From Eimeria necatrix (Eukaryota; Apicomplexa; Conoidasida; Eucoccidiorida; Eimeriidae), in assembly GCF_000499385.1 (NCBI RefSeq), contig NW_013654644.1:1-15187 (forward strand): DNA of 15,187 nt, in the 5' to 3' direction. The translations under genes and the position numbers were made by a program. Position 1 is the first letter of the stretch, and every line of letters begins with the position of its first letter. The notes below the pieces were generated by a model. It was not told where the DNA came from. It searched no databases and worked only from the letters and a program-made list of their open reading frames with translations. This document shows, piece after piece, positions 8,024 through 15,187 of the stretch.

Positions 8024-8586
8024 TTAATTATTTAAAATTATTTAGTGCTTAATTTGTTGCTGTTAATTTTTTTGTTCAACAATTCGGCGGGCCAGTCAAG
8101 CATTTCATCATTTAGAAACTGGCCAGAGCGGAGCCCTAAACCCTAAACCCTAAACCCTAAACCCTCAATGGCGCCGGCAAGCAAACGCTTGCGCAGCTGC
8201 CAGAGGCATGCGGGGATCCACGGCTTAGGGTTTAGGGTTTGGGGTTTGGACTCTACTACTCAAGTTCTCTTCTGTTTTATTTGCTTCTAGGGTTTAGGGT
8301 TTAGGGTTTAGGGTCTGCTGCTGCGGCTGCCACCTCATTTCAGCTGCTGCATGCGTGGCCACCGCAGGCGCAGCTGCAGACCCCAAGCCTAATATCTAAA
8401 CCCTAAACCCTAAACCCTGAAAAAGGGTTTGTCTCCTTTTCTTTCTCTACCGAACACCGCGCAGCCGCATAAATCTCATTTAACCATTTACTAGCTTAGC
8501 TTCTACCACTGCAGCTGCCTCTCCTTCTCTTCTATATGTTAGGGTTTAGGGTTTAGGGTTTAGGGTTTAGAACCTGCTGCCTACGT
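8024..8586. repeat. Alternating AAACCCT and TTTAGGG tracts with short unique islands
   Basis: AAACCCT at 8134-8165 and 8398-8419; TTTAGGG at 8225-8247, 8288-8314 and 8539-8570. The islands between include an acceptor-like TTCTCTTCTGTTTTATTTG stretch ending CTTCTAG (8290) and a GCATGC site (8205-8210), but no exon can be supported. This may be the 3' flank of the 5633 gene or introns of another transcript. Confidence 0.8.
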
Positions 8587-8599
8587 GTGCGTCCCCCAA

Positions 8600-8885
8600 G
8601 AGACCTGTGGGGCCCCACACTAAACCCTCAGCAGACACCGCAGCCCTGGGGGCCCCCAGCAGCAGCTTCAGGGCCAACTGCAGCACAAAGGAGGCCTCGG
8701 GGGCCCCAACAACCCCGGGGGGCCCCAGAGGTACTTAGGGGCCCCCAGGGGCCCCCCGGGGGCCCCTGGGGCTCTCAGGGGGCCCCATAAGGCCCAGGGG
8801 GCCCTAGAGAGGTCTCAGGGGCCCCAGGGGGCCCCGGGGGGCCCCAGATGGCCAACGGGGCCCCAGGGGGCCCCGGAGGGCCGCG
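8600..8885. repeat. GGGGCCCC-rich imperfect repeat
   Basis: Many GGGGCCCC or GGGGGCCCC blocks are spaced about 10-25 bases apart, joined by CAG-, AGG- or TTAGG-like linkers. It resembles the GC tract that encodes GGPP at 772-915, but no gene is evident here. Open frames on both strands are Gly/Pro-rich composition artefacts. Confidence 0.85.
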
Positions 8886-8936
8886 CCCTAGAGGTTAGGG
8901 GGGCTGGCCTCAGAGGCTGCAGCGCGCTGCAGACCT

Positions 8937-8977
<41 letters not shown>

Positions 8978-9139
8978 AAGCGGCAGCAATGGGAAAGCGC
9001 AGGGCTTCTTAGGGCCTCGAGGGGCCCCTCAGTGGGGAGCAGCTGCTGAGGAACACTTGGAAGGATCTGGAAAAGATCTGCTGCAGCAGCAGCAGCAGCA
9101 GCAGAAGGCCGTCCTAGGGGAAGACTGAGGGGAGGCTGA

Positions 9140-9187
9140 GGTGTACGTACACCTGGGGTGTACGGGCAGCTGCGGTGTACATACACC
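9140..9187. promoter_or_regulatory. Paired palindromic GGTGTACRTACACC sites
   Basis: Two full palindromes (GGTGTACGTACACC at 9140-9153 and GGTGTACATACACC at 9174-9187) with a half site GGTGTACGG between them at 9157-9165. They lie about 630 bp upstream of the HisRS ATG. A similar pair lies at 4331-4368. A protein-binding site, such as for an ApiAP2 factor, is an inference. Confidence 0.4.
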
Positions 9188-9240
9188 TGAGCCTGAGCGC
9201 CTATTGGCGAACAGCGCGCGCAGCTCGGGAGTCCCACTCT

Positions 9241-9745
9241 ACACTTTTATTTCTTTTAATTTCAGTTTATTTATTCAGTTTTTAACGGAAAGAACTAAAT
9301 AGAAGCGACGGGAACAGCAGCAGCAGCAGCAGAAGAGCCTGGCTCGTGGGCGCGGCTTCGAGGTGATGAGCTGCCGGCTCTGCGGGCTGCTGCAGCTCTC
9401 AGTGGCCTTTTTTTGCAAAACTAAAGAAAGTTAAATTAAATAAATGCATTTAAACATTTAAAAAACTCAAAAGTGAGGAAAAAGAGGCGCAGCAGACGCT
9501 CGCTCGGCTCCGCTGTCGCTGGGAAAGCTGCAGGGTCTGTCTGTACACCCCAGCTCTCGCGCGCATTGTAACGTTTCTTTGGCCCTTTTTTCGCGTTTTA
9601 GAACTAAAATAAACATTTAAATGCATTTAATTATATTAAAAAAGAATTGGGAGCGAAGAATTTGCAAAGATTTGTGTCTTCGGCGCGGCGGGCTGCTCGC
9701 TAATCGATGCGTCGGCGCCCTGGCAGGCAGGTAGCAGTGGCGCAG
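9241..9745. other. Intergenic stretch upstream of HisRS
   Basis: AT-rich sequence with ATGCATTTAA-type elements (9442-9451, 9620-9629), a short CAG run (9315-9332) and a partial palindromic motif CTGTCTGTACACCCC (9537-9551). It probably holds the HisRS promoter and 5' UTR or a 5' intron. No gene seen. Confidence 0.5.
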
Positions 9746-9790
9746 TTTAGGGTTTAGGGTTTAGGGTTTAGGGTTTAGGGTTTAGGGTTT
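9746..9790 (-). repeat. TTTAGGG tract just upstream of HisRS
   Basis: Six to seven TTTAGGG units end 25 bases before the ATG at 9815. Because similar tracts look intronic in the 5633 gene, and a T-rich stretch ending AATACAG follows at 9820-9851, this could be part of a 5' intron of the HisRS gene. Confidence 0.9.
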
Positions 9791-9814
9791 GCACCCAATG
9801 CGTTTGTTTTATTA

Positions 9815-10056
9815 ATGATTTATTCTCTTGCTTTTGCCCGCTTCAATACAGCTTCCTTTTGCTGCTTTGCTTCCTGCTGCTCCCGCCGCGCCTTCGGCTG
9901 TCTGCCGAGACACCTAAGTATCGCCTGCCCCACAGCAGCAGCAGCAGCAGCAGCTGCTGCAGCAGCAGCAGCAAGAACAAGACCTGCATCAACGCTGCGG
10001 TATCCCCCGCAGCACTCGACCCAGACGCTTCCTCAGCAGCAGCAGCAGCAGCGCGC

Positions 10057-10102
<46 letters not shown>

Positions 10103-10208
10103 GAAATGGACTACAGTTTGGTAGTTGGGGGCGGCCGCCCCCTCACCGGCGACACTGTGAGCTGCTTCGCCTTTGGCTGGGGGGGGTTTTCCCTGGCGGA
10201 GGATGCAG

Positions 10209-10251
<43 letters not shown>

Positions 10252-10547
10252 GCGCAGCGATGAGAACTGCAGCAGCAACGGCCAGATGACCAACGGCTGC
10301 AGCAGCAGCAGCAGCACGGGGATGCTGCGCGTGGCGGATTTGCGCCTGTGCCTGCCCCCTGCTGCAGCAGCAGAAGTGCAGCAGCTGGGAGTGCTGCAGC
10401 AGCCAGCTGCTGCTCTTCCTGCTGCTGCTGCTCGCGCTGTGTCTTTGCTGCGTCTGTTTTCCCTGGAGAAGAGCGGCGTGCGGCGGGAGCTGCTGCAGGG
10501 CCTTGCTGCTGCAGCAAGTGCAGCAGCGCCGCCGCCAGAGTCCGCAG

Positions 10548-10587
<40 letters not shown>

Positions 10588-11089
10588 CGGCGGGCTGCTG
10601 CTGCCGCGCTGCGGCCCCGCAGGCTGGGGACAGCCCGTGCGGCCGTGTCTGCTGGCGCTGCTGTGTGCTGCAGCAGCAGCAGCAAAACTCCCCACAGTCT
10701 CTTTTAATGAATTGTGTCTCTTTTTGACAGATGGGGCAGAAGTTGCAGGCCGTTCTTTATTTGCTGCTAAGGCCTGTGCAGCAGCAGCAACGCTGGCGGC
10801 TTGCTGCGCTGCAGCAGCAGCAGAAGTGCTGCTGCTGCCGCAAGCAGCAGTGGCCGACACTCTCAAAACTCTTGCTGCAGCACCGGGCTTGCGAGCAGCA
10901 GCAGAGCAGCTGGAAGCAATGCTGCACGACTGCAAGCTGCAGCAGCAGCGGCGCGCAGCAGCAGACTGTGGGGCCGCCATTGCTGCTTTTGCTGCAGCAG
11001 CAGCAGCAGCAGGGGGCCTCCAGGGGCCCCTGCAGGCGCTGCTGGCGCTTGCTGAGGATGCATGCAAGCGGCAGCTGCCCAGGCCCAAG

Positions 11090-11129
<40 letters not shown>

Positions 11130-11343
11130 TTGAGGCGGCGAACGCCGCGCCGGAGGGCAGCGCGGCGGCTGCTGCAGCAGCAGGGGAAGCAGCAGCAGCA
11201 GCAGCAGCAGTGGCAGCAACGCTGGACTTCCCGCTCAGCAGCGCGGCGTCGCCGTTCGCAGCAGCAGCAGCAGCAGCTGAAATTGCTGCTCGCGCGCTGC
11301 TGCAGGCGGAGCTGGAGCTGCTGCGGGAGACTTTGCAGATGGC

Positions 11344-11379
<36 letters not shown>

Positions 11380-11522
11380 GCTGCAGTCGCTGCCGGAGGC
11401 GCTTGCTGCTGACGCGGCCTACTTTGGGGAGGGCGGGGAGCCGCGTCTGACAGCAGCAGCAGCAGCAGCAGCAGCAGCGGGAGTGGAGCGGCTGCAGCAG
11501 GCCTTCGCGGAGGCCGAGGCCC

Positions 11523-11573
<51 letters not shown>

Positions 11574-11719
11574 TGCTGGAGAGCCTGTCGCGGCTGGAGG
11601 ACGTGTGTCAGCTGCTGCAGCAAGCTTTGGGGCTGCATGCAGCTTTGCTGCTGCAGTGCATAGAAAGCCGGGACCTGCAGGTGCTGCGGGAAGCAGCAGC
11701 AAAGATAGAGCGGGGAAAG

Positions 11720-11759
<40 letters not shown>

Positions 11760-11931
11760 GGGCGCGTTGGCCCGTGACGCGTCCGGTGCGTTGCTTCGCG
11801 CTGCTGCTGCGGGAACTTGCTGCTGCTGCTGCTCCGCTGCTGCTGCCGAATGCTGCAGTAGCAGCAGCAGCAGCAACTCTGTGGCAGCTGCCGCTGGCGG
11901 CGCCGCGGCGCGCGCAGTGCGCGTGCCTGCC

Positions 11932-11964
<33 letters not shown>

Positions 11965-12548
11965 GCCCCCCAGCAGCAGCAGCAGCAGCAGGGGCTGCAG
12001 CAAGTGCAGCAGCTGGCTGGGGACGGAGGAGCTGCTGCTGCAGCTGCTGGCAGCAAGCAACAGCCTGCGGCGGCTGCCGAAAGTCCCCAAAGGGACACAA
12101 GACTTCTGGGGCGAGCGCGCGCTGCTGCGGCAGCTGCTGCTGCAGCAAGTTGCTGCTGCTTTCCGCAGCCACGGCGCGCAGCAGCTGGACACTCCTGTCT
12201 TTGAACTCCGCGAGACTCTCTTTGGCAAATACGGAGCAGCAGCAGCAAAACTTGTCTTCGAATTAAAAGACCAAGGAGGAGAACAACTCTGTCTCCGCTA
12301 CGACCTCACTGTCCCCCTCGCCAGGTTTGCTGCTGTCAACGGCATCCAGAAACTGCGCAGGTGACCTGCTGCTGCTGCTGCTGCTGCTGTTGCTGCGGTG
12401 CTGCTGCGGTGCTGCTGCTGCTGCTGCTGCGGTGCTGCTGCTGCTGCTGCTGCACTTGCTGCTGCTGCTGCTGCTGCACTTGCTGCTGCTGCTGCTGCTG
12501 CACTTGCTGCTGCTGCTGCTGCTGCACTTGCTGCTGCTGCTGCTGCAC

Positions 12549-12585
<37 letters not shown>

Positions 12586-13183
12586 CAGGTACCACATAGG
12601 GAAGGTGTACAGGCGGGACGAGCCGCAGCTGTCTCGGGGTCGTTTTCGGGAGTTTTACCAATGCGACTTTGACATTTTGGGAGAAGCAAAACCCCACATG
12701 TTGGCGGAAGCAGAGTGTCTGCTGCTGCTGCTGGAGGTGCTGCAGCAGCTGGGGGCGTTTGTGGGGTCTTTCGAGGTGAAGGTGAACAGCAGGTTGCTGC
12801 TGGACGCGTTGCTGCGGCGCTGCGGTGTACAGACAGCCCAGTTTGCTGCTGTTTGTTCTTCCATCGACAAACTCGACAAAGAACCCTGGGAAGCTGTTGC
12901 TGCTGAGCTGCAGCAGCAAAAGGGAGTTGCTGCTGCTGCAGTGCAGCAGCTGGGCAGCTACGTCCGCCGCCGCGGCGACGTCGCCTCCATGCTGCAGCTG
13001 CTGCAGCAGGACCAGCTGCTGCTGGCCGACCCTGCTGCTGCAGCAGCAGCAGCAGACTTCCAGCAGCTTCTCGTTTACCTCCAGGCCCTCAACATTTCCC
13101 ACTTCATTGTTTGGGACTGGTCTTTGGCGCGGGGGCTGGACTACTACACGGGGCTGATCTTCGAGGCCGTGCTGCTGCAGCAA

Positions 13184-13217
<34 letters not shown>

Positions 13218-13373
13218 CCTGCTGCAGCAGCAGCATTGCGGGCGGAGGCAGGTACGACGGACTCGTCGGCATCTTCAGCAGCAAACAAATTCCTGCTGTT
13301 GGGTTTTCCGTCGGCGTCGAGCGCCTCTTTGCCCTCCTCGAGCAGCGCGTGGGCATTCGCGCTGCAGCAGCAG

Positions 13374-13415
<42 letters not shown>

Positions 13416-13549
13416 GCAGCAGCGGCCTTTTGGGAGACGGCGTCCGCAGGGACTTCACCGATGTCCTCGTCTGCAATATCGGAGAAGGAATGCTCCCGTA
13501 AGCCCTGCATTTGCTGCTGCTCCTCTTGCTGCTGCTGCCGCTGCTCCAC

Positions 13550-13599
<50 letters not shown>

Positions 13600-13950
13600 C
13601 GTTTGTGCGTATGCGGGTTGTTGCCCCTTGTTCGAGTTTGCGTTGCTGCGCCTTCCCGCTGCTGCTGCGGCGCCCCTCACCTTCTGCGCCCCCGCTGCCG
13701 CTGCTGCCGCTGCTGCTGCTGCTGCTGCTGCTGCTGCAGGTACGCGTTGTCTGCTGCGAGTTTGCTGTGGCGGGGGGGCATTTGCTGCGAAATGTTCTAC
13801 GGAGAAGAAGCAAGACTGAAGAAGCAATTGGACTTTGCTGCTGCTCGCAAAATGCCTTGGGCTGTTATTTGCGGCCCCGACGAGAAGGCCCGCGGGGCCG
13901 TGCGGGTCCGCAGGCTTTTCCACAGCAGCAGCAGCAGCAGCAGCAGCAGC

Positions 13951-13986
<36 letters not shown>

Positions 13987-14094
13987 GCTGTGGACGAGGA
14001 AGTGCCCCTCGACAAGCTCGTCGAGTTCCTCAAAAGCAAAATCCAAATTTCCTCTTATGACGCCTACGCACAGGCCCTCTTCAAAACCGACTAG
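9815..14094 (+). CDS. HisRS: Histidyl-tRNA synthetase with long N-terminal extension (three exons)
   Basis: Charges tRNA-His with histidine using ATP (class II synthetase). Exons 9815-12360, 12589-13497 and 13740-14094 join in phase to give 1269 residues. The core starts near residue 756 (KVPKGTQDFWG) and has TPVFELRETLFGKYG, DLTVPLARFAAVN, motif 2 at 850-880 (YHIGKVYRRDEP, RGRFREFYQCDFDILG), the histidine loop RGLDYYTG (about 1030-1037), GGGRYDGLVG (1067-1076) and motif 3 (VGFSVGVERL). The C-terminal anticodon-binding domain (YALSAASLLWRGGICCEMFY onward) is complete. Ser, Ala and Gln runs interrupt the whole protein. The 755-residue extension includes an ammonia-lyase-like region (about 98-373, possibly further). 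Two starts are possible: ATG 9815 (weak context; first 97 residues basic, almost no acids, like an organelle-targeting peptide) and ATG 10106 (GAAATGG, strong). An upstream spliced exon is also possible. Confidence 0.93.
10106..11350 (+). other. Degenerate aromatic/histidine ammonia-lyase-like region of HisRS
   Basis: Compared by eye with the HAL/PAL family: MDYSLVVGGGRPLTGDTV (98-115) resembles the family start (V-x-G-R-x-L-T); VSLLRLFSLEKSGVRRELLQ (209-228) resembles the LLRANSLAKGxSGVRxEL helix; PRCGPAGWGQPVRPCL (264-279) sits where PExGSVGASGDLAPL is expected, with Ala-Ser-Gly replaced by Trp-Gly-Gln; FNELCLFLTDGAEVAGRSLF (297-316) matches the EGLALINGT region; and APGLRAAAEQLEAMLHDC (356-373) matches HPGQxxxAxxLRxLLxGS. 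Later parts (up to LRETLQMAQ, about 11300-11350) may be the C-terminal helices. With the MIO triad gone, lyase activity is not expected. Inference from memory of the family, not from a search. Confidence 0.45.
12361..12588 (+). other. HisRS intron 1, CTG repeat
   Basis: 228 nt, donor CAG|GTGACC and acceptor GGCAG|GTACCA. It splits an Arg codon in LRRYHIGK. It is almost entirely CTG units, including four to five copies of a 21-24-base repeat (CACTTG followed by CTG units). Retention would stop translation at once (TGA in frame), so splicing is required. Confidence 0.9.
13498..13739 (+). other. HisRS intron 2, CTG rich
   Basis: 242 nt, donor CTCCC|GTAAGC and acceptor CTGCTGCAG|GTACGC. Joining gives MLPYALSAASLLW, matching the start of the HisRS anticodon-binding domain. 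It holds a (CTG)n run at 13552-13599 and a (GCT)n run just before the acceptor. Confidence 0.88.
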
Positions 14095-14655
14095 CTAGCT
14101 AGTTGGCTAGTTCGCTAGCTAGCTAACCAACGAGCTAGCTGGCGAAGCAGCTAGCTGGGGAGGCAGGCGGGCGCGGATGAGCGCGCTTTTTAAAGCTAGC
14201 TACATTGCGATTTAGGTGGCTAGCTGGCTAGCTAGCTAGCTAGATAGCTAGCTAGCTGCCTCGCTAGCTGACTAGCTAGCTAGCTAGCTGGCTCTCGGCA
14301 GCTCGACTGAGCCCGACAAGACGGAGCTTTTTCTCAGCTTGGAGCTAGCTAGCTGGCTGGCCGCTTAGCTAGCTAGCTAGCTAGCCAAGCAGCTGGCTAG
14401 CGACGCGGCTAGCTACGTATCTGTTGCTAGCTAGCTATGTGGCTAGCTAGCTGCGTGCCTAGCCAGCTAGCTAGCTAGCTGGCTGGCTAGCTAGCTGGAG
14501 AACTAGCGGGCTAGAAGTGCAACGATATGCGCAGCTAGCGCAGCAGCTATATGGCTGGCTAGCTGTGCTACTGCCCAGCTAGCTAGCTGGCTAGCTAGCT
14601 AATTTGCTAGTTCGCTAGCTAGCTAGCCAGCTAGCTAGCTAGCTAGCTAGCTAGC
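14092..14655. repeat. Imperfect (CTAG)n tract directly 3' of HisRS
   Basis: Starting at the HisRS stop codon (GAC TAG CTAG...), about 560 bases are dominated by GCTAGCTA units in imperfect arrays, with short unique inserts (about 14150-14205, 14293-14340 and 14505-14575). The unit is its own reverse complement, so both DNA strands and any transcript can self-pair. It likely covers the HisRS 3' UTR or downstream flank. Confidence 0.95.
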
Positions 14656-15102
14656 AACGCATCGCCTTTTTCGAACTAAGTTTCAATTCCACTGAGAGCG
14701 CGAGGAGCCACACAAGGCCACTAATGTGCAGAAGCAGCAGCTGCTGTTGTTGCCGCAGCTGTTGCTGCTGCTCTGTTGCTGCTGCTGCTGTTGCTGCTGT
14801 TGCTGCTGCTGTTGCTGCTGTGGCTTTAGCAACTACGGGGTGACAAATGAATGTCAACTTGGCTTGGCTTCCCTGAAGCGGAAGTTGGAAACAAACTAAG
14901 AAAGTGCTGCTGCTGCAGCAGCATTTGCTGCTGCAGGAGCAGCATTTGCTGCTGCAGGAGCAGCATTTGCTGCTGCTGCTGTAACACATTTGCGGCTGCT
15001 GCTGCAGCACTTGCTGCTGCTGCAGCACTTGCTGCTGCTGCCGCTGTAGGCACAGCTTGCTTAGGTCTAATGCTGCTATGTATGCGCAACAGCAGCAACA
15101 GT

Positions 15103-15104
<2 letters not shown>
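14656..15104. repeat. CTG/TTG and CTG/CAG minisatellites near the right end
   Basis: A CTG block with TTG interruptions (14738-14822) resembles the one at 3227. At 14908-14981 an 18-base unit (GCAGGAGCAGCATTTGCT) repeats, and 15000-15040 has CAGCACTTGCTGCTGCTG units. Minus-strand frames here translate the repeats (Leu/Gln, Ala/Ser) and are not supported as genes. Confidence 0.8.

Positions 15105-15187
<83 letters not shown>
15105..15187. repeat. (CTG)n run at the right edge
   Basis: About 27 pure CTG units end the window, the inverse of the AGC run at the left edge. Confidence 0.95.

Noticed and set aside
8815..9237. Minus-strand open frame of 140 codons
   Set aside because: It translates the GGGGCCCC array, a CTG run and the palindromic TGTAC motifs; no credible protein segment.
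5137..9790. True chromosome end
   Set aside because: The heptamer arrays are short, occur in both orientations and are followed by ordinary gene sequence, so they are internal telomere-like repeats.
10688..10734. Possible intron acceptor (TGTCTCTTTTTGACAG) inside HisRS exon 1
   Set aside because: The frame is open across it, and the peptide there (FNELCLFLTDGAEVAGRSLF) fits the lyase-like pattern, so no splice is needed.
10111..12248. Several long minus-strand frames opposite HisRS
   Set aside because: They are Gln/Ala/Ser/Leu/Cys shadows of the triplet runs opposite a gene with clear synthetase motifs.
14826..15098. Minus-strand frame of 90 codons near the right end
   Set aside because: Made of Ala/Ser and Leu/Gln repeat translations of CTG/CAG minisatellites; only short non-repeat ends, no recognisable features.

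Overview
The window looks like nuclear DNA of a coccidian apicomplexan, most likely Eimeria. Three things point there. CAG/CTG runs occur throughout and are read as poly-Ala, poly-Ser or poly-Gln inside genes. Telomere-like AAACCCT/TTTAGGG tracts lie inside the sequence. One gene is clearly a eukaryotic cytosolic-type histidyl-tRNA synthetase with spliced introns. The species call is inference. Both window ends lie in pure AGC/CTG runs, so they are probably assembly breaks.

Layout: (1) 86-2113, minus strand: an unrecognised multi-exon gene, cut by the left edge. It has a good start context, a signal-peptide-like N-terminus, a probable GC-AG intron, and one frame break in a C9 run. (2) 2114-5136: mostly non-coding. 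It holds AT-rich DNA, a polyQ-type CTG/TTG tract, about 470 bp of pyrimidine-rich sequence, TGCATGCA motifs, and a palindromic GTGTAYRTACACC motif that recurs elsewhere in the window. (3) 5137-8570: the telomere-like repeat zone. A plus-strand gene runs through it from a signal peptide at 5633 to a membrane segment and short basic tail ending at 7928. Its middle exons appear to be small unique islands separated by AAACCCT/TTTAGGG introns; a phase-consistent seven-exon model can be drawn, but its internal exons are tentative. (4) 8590-9810: GGGGCCCC-rich DNA, paired palindromic motifs, AT-rich DNA and a last telomere-like tract. (5) 9815-14094, plus strand: histidyl-tRNA synthetase in three exons, with two introns made mostly of CTG repeats. 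The catalytic core and anticodon-binding domain are complete. About 755 residues precede them, and part of that extension resembles, by eye, the aromatic/histidine ammonia-lyase fold with the MIO Ala-Ser-Gly triad lost. (6) 14095-14655: an imperfect (CTAG)n tract starting at the stop codon. (7) 14656-15187: CTG-type minisatellites and the terminal CTG run.

The three genes show no shared pathway. The most interesting points are the ammonia-lyase-like domain fused to HisRS, the gene whose introns seem to be telomere-like repeats, the recurrent palindromic motif, and the CTAG tract. No RNA genes, transposases or CRISPR arrays were seen.
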